Part shown: positions 31,674 to 39,217 of the stretch, piece after piece | How the letters are laid out: every line of letters begins with the position of its first letter | Numbering within the stretch: position 1 is the first letter of the stretch | DNA from: Phycisphaerae bacterium | GTDB taxonomy: Bacteria > Planctomycetota > Phycisphaerae > UBA1845 > PWPN01 | DNA length: 64,000 nt | Direction: 5' to 3' | Assembly: GCA_035384605.1 (NCBI GenBank) | Contig: DAOOIV010000001.1 | Location: forward strand, 81,283-145,282 | Translations under genes and position numbers: made by a program | Notes under the pieces: generated by a model | The model's database searches: none | The model's input: only the letters and a program-made list of their open reading frames with translations | What the model was told of the DNA's origin: nothing

Positions 31674-34295
31674 ATGCTGAGGACTTGTCTTTTTTGCCAG
31701 TCGTTAATTCTGCTCGGATTGCTTTCTGCCCCGGCCGAGGCCGTTGCTCCGCCCGAATGGGCGGTTATGGAATGTCGCGGGCTCAAGGCCTGGACGGAGG
31801 TGATCTATTACTGGATCGATCGCCAAGCCGAGGACGGCAGCTTCGGGTTCGGGCTTAACGATGACTGCGAGTTCTACGAGATGTGGCCGATTGTCGTCAT
31901 GGCGGCGGACGATCAGCGGATTATCGAATCGCTGCGCAAGGCCCTCGACTGGGTGTGGTACAACGAGTCGCTGATGGATGGTTATGAGTCCGGTGCCCGT
32001 GACGTGGCCCACGCGGCCGAGGTGACGTCCAACACCCAACCGCTGATGACGATCATCGACTACGGCAATCCCGTGTTCATCGAACGCATGATGACCACAA
32101 GCAAGAATGTCGAGAAATGGACCGCCGTCAACGCCAGGGGCCACCGTCATTTCCGATCCAACTTTTTTGGTTCCCAGGAGATCTGGGAACACGCCTATTT
32201 CGGGTCGGATGCCGGTATTTGCGCCCGCGCGATGATTCCTGCGATGCATCTGTTGTGGTACAACCGCGATCCCCACCTGGCTCGTTATTGCCTGGAATGG
32301 GGCCGGGCATGGGTCGACCACGCCAAGGAGACGGCCTATGGCAAGCCTTACGGAATGCTGCCGTGCGAGGTGGTGTTTGCCACGGATGAGGCCGGCGGAT
32401 TCACGCGCACCTGGTATACCGGGGCGGTCGTCCTCCATAATCAGCGTATCCGCTTGCTCGAGCTGCTGATTCTCGACTATGCGATCAGCGGCGATCCGGA
32501 CTTTCTGCTCCCGGCGCGCACGGAACTGGGCATGTACGGGATGCTTCGGCACGGATATGCGATCAAGGACATTCTCGGTCCGGAGAATCGCTCGAACGCC
32601 GATTCTGTCACGCTGCCGCCGGACGAGAAGACCCGCTACGGACGGACGGGTGCAGAATTGCTTTACACCTATCGCTGGGCCACTGGGGACCACGAGTACG
32701 ATCGCTGGTGGGGTTCGCCGCCCCGTATGACGAGACAGATCGCACTCGAAGCCGGCAGGAAAGCCGTTGAGTACGCCCGGGTTGAGGCCGAGAAGGCGAG
32801 GCGGATCAATATCAGGAACGGGACGGACAATTACGAAGCGTCCATCGACCTGTTGGGCGAGCACTTCCCGCTGTTGTACTACGGTACCGACCACTCCAGC
32901 CCCGATTTTGTGGATTTGCCGTTTCCACCGGTGCGGTGGCTGCGAGGCGACTATGAGCTGGCCGTGGTCATGCTCGAACACAGCCTGACCCGCTTCAAGG
33001 CACTGTGCTGCAACGTGGGCGAGAAACCTCGCTCCATCGGTGCTCAACTTTTCCAGTTGGAGCCCGGGGCATATCGAGTGACCTTCGGGATCGACGCCAA
33101 TGCGGACGATCGGCCGGACCGGCTGGTTCGCGATGAAACCGTCATCATTGAACGAGGCTCCATTCTGGATTTCGACCTGGAGCCGGGTTACGAGTATATC
33201 ATGGAGTTCATTCAGTTGGCTGAAGGCCCCGCTTGGGAATCGCGGGCGGATGTGGCGGTCTGTAGCGACGACCTGTTTTGCGTTCCGGCGGCTCCAGATC
33301 CGGGGACGGAGGCAGAACTGAGAATTCGGGTGCACAACATCGGCACTGAGGACGCCCGGCAGGTGAAGGTGCTGGCCGAGGAACTGGGCTCCGGCAGGGT
33401 CATCGGAGAGCAACTCATCGAGACATTGGCTTGTCCCCGTGCCCTGGTGCCCAGCAGCGTGATGGTCTCGATGCCCTGGCGGGTCGGCCCAAAGGCAACG
33501 GGCGTGCGCGTGCGGGTGGACACGGGCAATCTGGTGAAGGAAATCTACGAGGGCAACAACGCGGCCGAGCGAAGATTGGCTGATTTGCCCGAAGGACCGC
33601 GCCCGCTGCGCCCCATTTACCTGCCCGGTTGGTACCGTGACCAGCAGAAAGGGCCGGTGCCGGAGTTGACCGCCGTCTATGTCGAAGGGATCACCGTTGA
33701 CGGTCGCCTGGACGAGCCCGGCTGGCAGAAGGCCGAGCGCATCGGTCCGCTCAGGACCAACCACAATGAACCGTCCGAGAAGCCCACGTACGTGCGGCTC
33801 GCGTACGGCTCGGACGCTTTCTACGTGGCCATCGAGGCCACGGAGCCGAGGATGGACCTGCTCGTAGCCAATGCCCGAGGACCGGATAGCGCGGGTATCT
33901 TCGGCGACGATTCCTTTGAGGTGTTCATCGACAGCAGGTTCGACAAGATGGATTACTATCAATTCGCTGCTAACACGGCCGGTGCCACGATCGAGGGACG
34001 GTTCTACAACTTCACCTTGTACAACGAACCATGGGAATGCAAGGTCCAGAAGGGAAAGGATCTTTGGGTTGCCGAGGTGCGCATCCCGTTCAAGTCGGTT
34101 AATGCACAGCCGCAACCGGGCAGCAAGTGGGGTGTTAACGTCTACAGAACGGCCATGACGTTCACTATGCCGCAGTCCTTGGAAGATCGCGAAAAGGGCT
34201 GGAAACATACGGAGCAGATCGCCCTCTCACCGACCTTCACGGGTTATCATGAGGTGGGACGATTCGCTGCGGTTACCTTTGGTCCGAAGCAATGA
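31674..34295 (+). CDS. Large secreted protein with helical-barrel-like N-part and CBM9-like C-terminus
   Basis: The 873-residue protein has a signal peptide (ending near APAEA) and starts at ATG 31674 after GAGGAG. Residues about 30-450 are alpha-helical and Trp/Tyr-rich (WPIVVMAADDQRII, CLEWGRAWVDHA, LLYTYRWATG), resembling an (alpha/alpha) toroid of a glycosidase or lyase, but no family was recognised. Residues about 540-645 look like a CARDB-type beta domain (LRIRVHNIGTEDARQVKV). Residues about 665-873 are a CBM9-like domain (ITVDGRLDEPGWQKAERI, DDSFEVFIDSRFDKMDYYQF). A role in polysaccharide binding or degradation outside the cell is inferred. Confidence 0.8.
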   Translation: MLRTCLFCQSLILLGLLSAPAEAVAPPEWAVMECRGLKAWTEVIYYWIDRQAEDGSFGFGLNDDCEFYEMWPIVVMAADDQRIIESLRKALDWVWYNESLMDGYESGARDVAHAAEVTSNTQPLMTIIDYGNPVFIERMMTTSKNVEKWTAVNARGHRHFRSNFFGSQEIWEHAYFGSDAGICARAMIPAMHLLWYNRDPHLARYCLEWGRAWVDHAKETAYGKPYGMLPCEVVFATDEAGGFTRTWYTGAVVLHNQRIRLLELLILDYAISGDPDFLLPARTELGMYGMLRHGYAIKDILGPENRSNADSVTLPPDEKTRYGRTGAELLYTYRWATGDHEYDRWWGSPPRMTRQIALEAGRKAVEYARVEAEKARRINIRNGTDNYEASIDLLGEHFPLLYYGTDHSSPDFVDLPFPPVRWLRGDYELAVVMLEHSLTRFKALCCNVGEKPRSIGAQLFQLEPGAYRVTFGIDANADDRPDRLVRDETVIIERGSILDFDLEPGYEYIMEFIQLAEGPAWESRADVAVCSDDLFCVPAAPDPGTEAELRIRVHNIGTEDARQVKVLAEELGSGRVIGEQLIETLACPRALVPSSVMVSMPWRVGPKATGVRVRVDTGNLVKEIYEGNNAAERRLADLPEGPRPLRPIYLPGWYRDQQKGPVPELTAVYVEGITVDGRLDEPGWQKAERIGPLRTNHNEPSEKPTYVRLAYGSDAFYVAIEATEPRMDLLVANARGPDSAGIFGDDSFEVFIDSRFDKMDYYQFAANTAGATIEGRFYNFTLYNEPWECKVQKGKDLWVAEVRIPFKSVNAQPQPGSKWGVNVYRTAMTFTMPQSLEDREKGWKHTEQIALSPTFTGYHEVGRFAAVTFGPKQ

Positions 34296-34334
34296 TCGCT
34301 GGCGAGACAAACAAGAGGAGCTTGACAGGGGCTT

Positions 34335-37300
34335 CTATGGGCGCAGGTAGTACGCCGCCCACACATTGCCCAGATTAAGCCTGACGGCTTGCTCGAACTC
34401 CTGTTTGGCTTCCGAGGGTTTTCCCTTGCCCAGCAGGCCCAGGCCGATGGACAGGTGAGCCGATGCGGCGCGCGCGTTGGTCGCCTCCTGCTCGCCGAAT
34501 TTGGCAAAGAAGTCGGGCTCGTCGGTTCTGGTCGTCAGCTTCTCCTTGCCGGTCCTGATGAGATCGTCGAACACCTTCGCGGCCTCGTCAGCCTTGCCCA
34601 GCTCCGCCAGGCAGAGCGCGTGGCAGTACCGGGTCTGCGGGATCGAGGCCGAGCCTGGGTGCGAGGCGCCTTCCTCGAAGGCCTCCCCGGCCTTGGCGGT
34701 TTCACCGAGAGCTTTTCGCGCCATTGCCGTATGGTAGGCGATCTCGGGGACGCGGAGGTTGTTCCGCGGCGTCGCGAGATTCTTCGGCGACTCGGCCGCT
34801 CGCTGAAAATCGGCCAGAGCCTCGACGTTCCTGCCGACTCTCAGCAATGTCAGGCCTCGTAGCAGATGGGCATCAACGTATGTTTCGTAAACGTGGCCTG
34901 TGTCCTCGCGGGCGTGGAATTGACTCTTTGACAGGTGGTCAATGGCCTGCTCGTATCGCCCGACCAGCACGAGCACCATGATCTCACGAAGCAGGCTGTC
35001 TTGATGCTGCCGAACGACCTCATGGTTCTTCTCCAGGACTGCCAGGCGACGCGCAGGATCCACGTTTGCTGTTTCGTATAGACCGTCCAACTCGAAGAAC
35101 AGCCGCGGATCCATCGGGTTGCGGGTGACGGCCTTCTCGTAGCACTCGATCGCACGGCCGACGTCATTGAGAACCCGGTGGCAGGCCCATCCCAGATTAC
35201 GATGCACCATGGCGAACTGATCATCGATCGCGGCCGACTTTTCCCAGCACGCGATCGCCGCTTCAGGCTGAAGATCAAACAGCAGATTGCCCAGATGGTA
35301 GTGGGCTCGGGCATCGGAGGGATTTGCCCGAATGGCTGCGTTGAGAACGTCCGCCGTCTCCAGCCGAAAAGGGAAACAGTAGTCGCTCGGCATTGCCGCG
35401 GCCCGCGTGTAGGACTCATGGGCCTGCGCTGGGTTCCCCTTCTGCTCGTAAAGGTATCCGAGGTAGTAATGCACAAGCGGATAGGTCGCGGCGAAGGGCA
35501 TCTTCGTCTCGATCGGCCGACGGAGCACCTCGATCGCCTCGTTCCACTGGCTGCAGTTCATGTAGTCGGTGGCTAGCTCGAGATAAGATTGCACTTCGTC
35601 CCGCATCAGGCGTCTCAGCTCGACCAGTACGTCCGCCGCGGCATTGGGGGCCTTCTCAGCGGCCAGGGCCAGGTACAGTTCGTTGCGGGCGAAGAAGTCG
35701 AGCGGATCATTGGCCAACGCTGCGGACGATGACGCCTTGGCGGCCTGATAGTCCCCAAGCTTTCGCAGAACCAGCGATTGGAGACTGCGGGCCTTGTTGT
35801 TCAGGGTGTTGGTCGAGAGCGACCGCTCGATCTGCTCCCTCGCTTCCACGAACGCACCTTCTCGACAGGAAAGCTCCGCAAGCTGATTAAACGCCGCCGA
35901 GTGAAAGGCCTGGTCCCAGGATGCCCGATAGAAGTTGTCGTACGCTTCGTCACACCTGCCCTGAGCGCGCAGCGACAAGCCGAGTTGGTAATACGCCTCA
36001 GTGTCGCCCGGGCGGGTGTACGCTGCCGAAAGTCGCTCGATTGCCCGCCGCAGGTGCTTTTCAGCCTCCTCGTACAAGCCTCTCTTGTTGGCGCGAACCC
36101 CAAGAATGGTGTTGCAGCGGGTGTCGCCCGGGTCGCGTTTCAATGCCTCGCGGTAGTAGTCGTCGGGGTTGACGCCGGGGTTATGGATCTGCTCGATTCG
36201 CAGGCCGGTCAGGTATAATTCCTCGATATTCTTGATCTCCTGGGGTCCCGGAGGAGCCTTCACGACGGCGGGCAACTCCTTGACCGGCTCGCGTTGGACC
36301 GGTTGGTACGCAATGAGTTCCCGACCGTCGGCCGAAATCAGCACCGCCCGCAGATCGGCCCGGCTCACGCCCGCCGGAACCGCGATCTCCCGGGCAAAAG
36401 GCTTCTCGGGTCCTATCTCGACGGTTTGCTCGAAGAGAGTTGTGCCGGCCGCGCTCAGGATTACCTTGGCGTTGTCGTGCTTCGTCGTCGCGTGAAACCC
36501 GAACGCCAGTTGGTTGTCCGGCTTCAGTTCCAGGTTAACTGCGCCGTTCAGGTTGGCGTTCTTGAAGCCGCCGATCTGGCGAACAGGATACCAGTATTGC
36601 TTGATGACCTTGGTTTCATACGGCTTGATCCAACTGTAGTCCGGCTGGTTGTCCGACCAAGCCCCGACCATGAGTTCGACGTAGGGACCGTCGTTGTCGG
36701 TCAGGATGCTGTCCCACAGACGAGCGGCTTCGCCCTTGCCCCACTCCCAGACCTTGGCCCCGCATACCAGGTGATGATTAGCGACATGCACCACGCCCGC
36801 CTGTCGGCCGTGATCATAACCGCCCATGAAGTCCTCTTGCAGGTTCCACGCGAAGAACGAGTTTGGGTTCGGCATGTTCTTCCACCAGCTCAAGTCGACG
36901 CCGGTGTAATCGCGTCCGAGGTACCGACCCTGTGCGATGGGCCATGTCGTGAAGTCGATCTTCGAGTGGTGGGTCACCACCTGCACGCTGGGCGGGAAGA
37001 TGATCTGGTAGTCCTCGTTGACATGGACGGCCACGTTCGCCCAATAGAGGATCGAATGCGGCTGCGGCGTGCGATTGAAGAGCTTGACAGTCGCCTCAAC
37101 GTAAGATCTGCCCGGGTGGAGTGTCAGGCCGACCAGCCATCTCATCCGGTGCCGCCGTTCGGTTTCCCCAAGCCAGATCGTTTTGCTGCCGTCGGGGTCC
37201 TCCGCGAGGCAGTAGTCCACGGGCATGAAGGTTGTGTTCCGATGATGGTGAAAGGCACACCACTCGACACCGCCGGAGATCCAGGCTCCGAGCATTCCGA

Positions 37301-37685
37301 TAAAGGCCGGCTTGATCACGTGCTGGCGATAGAAGAAATCGTAGCCGTTGGTCTTATCGGTCGCGGCAAACAGCCGCCCGCCGATCTCCGGCAGTACGGT
37401 CAGCTTCACGTACTGGTTTTCGAGGTTCAGGGCCGTGTACGACCGCTCTTCGCGAACGTGGGTGAGGCGATCCTGAAGAGCATAGGGATAGACTCGCTTC
37501 TGAGCACCCTGATAGGACTCCTTCGAATAGAAGATCGGATTGGGATCCGGCGCGCCCACCCGGTAGGTCGGGACGACCACCTGCTCTTCCCAGACCCTGA
37601 CATCGCCATGGGCCGCGCCGGTCGAAAGCACGAGAGTCAAACCGCAGGTTGCCGCAAGATTGAGCCGCTTGCCGCGTCTGATCAC
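34335..37685 (-). CDS. Secreted DUF5107 domain protein with TPR repeats
   Basis: The 1116-residue protein has a signal peptide ending near GAAHG. The first ~430 residues are DUF5107 (YTALNLENQYVKLTVLPEIGGRLFAATDK, WISGGVEWCAFHHHR), a fold related to aldose-1-epimerase/galactose-mutarotase beta-sandwiches; WISGGVEW is typical. From about residue 490 onward come many TPR units (AYYQLGLSLRAQGRCDEAYDN, AHYHLGNLLFDLQPEAAIACW) to the C-terminus. GTG at 37685 is preferred over a GTG eight codons upstream because AGGAGG lies 9 bases before it. It is the last gene of an operon with GH116 and a Tat oxidoreductase. A role in sugar recognition or processing is inferred. Confidence 0.88.
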   Translation of the reverse strand: MIRRGKRLNLAATCGLTLVLSTGAAHGDVRVWEEQVVVPTYRVGAPDPNPIFYSKESYQGAQKRVYPYALQDRLTHVREERSYTALNLENQYVKLTVLPEIGGRLFAATDKTNGYDFFYRQHVIKPAFIGMLGAWISGGVEWCAFHHHRNTTFMPVDYCLAEDPDGSKTIWLGETERRHRMRWLVGLTLHPGRSYVEATVKLFNRTPQPHSILYWANVAVHVNEDYQIIFPPSVQVVTHHSKIDFTTWPIAQGRYLGRDYTGVDLSWWKNMPNPNSFFAWNLQEDFMGGYDHGRQAGVVHVANHHLVCGAKVWEWGKGEAARLWDSILTDNDGPYVELMVGAWSDNQPDYSWIKPYETKVIKQYWYPVRQIGGFKNANLNGAVNLELKPDNQLAFGFHATTKHDNAKVILSAAGTTLFEQTVEIGPEKPFAREIAVPAGVSRADLRAVLISADGRELIAYQPVQREPVKELPAVVKAPPGPQEIKNIEELYLTGLRIEQIHNPGVNPDDYYREALKRDPGDTRCNTILGVRANKRGLYEEAEKHLRRAIERLSAAYTRPGDTEAYYQLGLSLRAQGRCDEAYDNFYRASWDQAFHSAAFNQLAELSCREGAFVEAREQIERSLSTNTLNNKARSLQSLVLRKLGDYQAAKASSSAALANDPLDFFARNELYLALAAEKAPNAAADVLVELRRLMRDEVQSYLELATDYMNCSQWNEAIEVLRRPIETKMPFAATYPLVHYYLGYLYEQKGNPAQAHESYTRAAAMPSDYCFPFRLETADVLNAAIRANPSDARAHYHLGNLLFDLQPEAAIACWEKSAAIDDQFAMVHRNLGWACHRVLNDVGRAIECYEKAVTRNPMDPRLFFELDGLYETANVDPARRLAVLEKNHEVVRQHQDSLLREIMVLVLVGRYEQAIDHLSKSQFHAREDTGHVYETYVDAHLLRGLTLLRVGRNVEALADFQRAAESPKNLATPRNNLRVPEIAYHTAMARKALGETAKAGEAFEEGASHPGSASIPQTRYCHALCLAELGKADEAAKVFDDLIRTGKEKLTTRTDEPDFFAKFGEQEATNARAASAHLSIGLGLLGKGKPSEAKQEFEQAVRLNLGNVWAAYYLRP

Positions 37686-37742
37686 GTTCGCCTTCCTCCT
37701 TGCCGTCACCGGCTCGGGTCGTCTGAGGGTTCTGCCGTAGCA

Positions 37743-39173
37743 TCAGGTTCTTGGTGGCCCGTAGGGCTCGCGATAGGCGGTGCGACGGAGCATCTCCGTG
37801 GCCTGCGTGTCAACCGTCTCATACGTCGAATCGGCGAAACAAGCCAGTTCACCGGGCTTGGAGTAGATCCTGCGGCCCGTGCGATATGCGATATTAGCCA
37901 GGTGACAGGCGGCGGCGGCGTACTGGCCGACCTCGATGGAGGCTTTCGGCTCCGCACGGGTCCGCACACAGCTCACGAAATCCTGGAGGTGTGCCAGGGT
38001 CAACGCATCGAACGGTGGATTGGCGTTCTCGACGGGGGCCGTGTCAATCGGTTTGTCCTGACGCAGTGCGGCAGGGAGCACCGCCGACCCGCGCCGATCG
38101 ACCAGGAGAGTCGCCTCTTCACCGTGGAAGAGCGCCCCGCTGTGCATGGAGCTGATCGCATCGAACATATCGTTGTGTGCAGGCACCGGCGGACCCCACA
38201 CGGCGTGCCCGTTACCCAGTCTCAGTGAGTAGACGTGCGTGAAACGGCCCGGACGCGGCAGGAGTTGCGTGTCATACTCGAAGATCACCTCCATCGTGTC
38301 CGGCGTCTCGCGGAAATCACCGAGACCCTGGTTACCGCCGACGGCGGTGACGCTCACCGGGCCGTTAACCCGCATCGCCCAGTGGATCAGATCCTGGTAG
38401 TGAACGTTCCAGCGAGTTAGCATGCCGCCGCCGTATTCCCACCAGTTGTAAAACAGGCCGTGGGTGCGCCCCGGGTTGTACGGCCGCACCGGGGCGGGGC
38501 CGAGCCACTTGTCATAGTCGAGGGACGCCGGCGGTTGAGCGTCGTCGGAAGGGGGCACCGGCTTGAGCTTCGCAAAGTTCCAACTGCGAGTCTGGGCGAT
38601 CTTGCCCAGTGTGCCTGCCCGCACTTGCTGTACCGCGTCACGGAACCAAGCGGCCGATCGGTGCTGCATGCCGACTTGGACGACTCGGAAGTGCTTCCTT
38701 GTTATTCGGGCCATCGCCGCCCCCTCGAGGACATTGTGGCCGACAGGCGACTCAACATAAACGTCCTTACCGGCCGTGCAGGCATAGACGTGCTGAACGG
38801 CGTGCCAATGATCAGGCGTGGCAATGACCACGGCGTGGACGTCCGAGCGGTCAAGCATCTTGCGAAAATCAGCGACTGCGTCGGGTCTGCGACGACCGGC
38901 CTTCTCGACGCGCTGAGCTGCCAAACCCACCCGTTCCGAGTCGACATCGCAGACTGCGGGAATGTCGACATCCTCCTGCCGGAGCAACAGATCGAGAAGC
39001 TGCCAGCCGCGCTGGCCGCAGCCGATCAAACCTACCCCGACGCGCTCACCCGCACCGAGCGACGAGCCCACTGGACGAGTCGATTGGCCGACCAACGTGC
39101 GGGCCCACGCGGCGCCAACGGCAGCCGCGCCGGCACGAGCAAGCACCGTTCGACGTGAGATATTCTTCTTCAT
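37743..39173 (-). CDS. Tat-exported Gfo/Idh/MocA oxidoreductase with ESP in place of EKP
   Basis: The 476-residue protein opens with MKKNISRRTVLARAG, a twin-arginine signal (Arg7-Arg8), then VGVGLIGCGQRG, the Rossmann motif. IATPDHWHA and the family's substrate domain (YNWWEYGGGMLTRWNVHYQDLIHWAM) follow. The conserved E-K-P after the Rossmann fold reads Glu141-Ser142-Pro143, so the usual Lys is missing. Tat export suggests a folded protein carrying its NAD(P) into the periplasm. ATG 39173 has GGAG 9 bases upstream. It lies 44 bases after the GH116-like gene and 57 bases before the DUF5107 gene, so the three are probably one operon. Confidence 0.9.
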   Translation of the reverse strand: MKKNISRRTVLARAGAAAVGAAWARTLVGQSTRPVGSSLGAGERVGVGLIGCGQRGWQLLDLLLRQEDVDIPAVCDVDSERVGLAAQRVEKAGRRRPDAVADFRKMLDRSDVHAVVIATPDHWHAVQHVYACTAGKDVYVESPVGHNVLEGAAMARITRKHFRVVQVGMQHRSAAWFRDAVQQVRAGTLGKIAQTRSWNFAKLKPVPPSDDAQPPASLDYDKWLGPAPVRPYNPGRTHGLFYNWWEYGGGMLTRWNVHYQDLIHWAMRVNGPVSVTAVGGNQGLGDFRETPDTMEVIFEYDTQLLPRPGRFTHVYSLRLGNGHAVWGPPVPAHNDMFDAISSMHSGALFHGEEATLLVDRRGSAVLPAALRQDKPIDTAPVENANPPFDALTLAHLQDFVSCVRTRAEPKASIEVGQYAAAACHLANIAYRTGRRIYSKPGELACFADSTYETVDTQATEMLRRTAYREPYGPPRT

Positions 39174-39217
39174 CTCATGATTCTCCATCTGCCGGCCGGA
39201 TGAGGCTCCCGAAGACC

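Noticed and set aside
31704..34208. Open frame of over 800 codons on the minus strand, opposite the CBM9-like secreted protein gene
   Set aside because: It lies fully antisense to a gene with signal peptide, ribosome-binding site and recognisable domains; its translation is His/Arg/Gln-rich with no motif, as expected for a high-GC shadow frame.
36294..38228. 644-codon plus-strand frame across two minus-strand genes
   Set aside because: It spans the boundary between the DUF5107 and oxidoreductase genes, which no real gene would do here.
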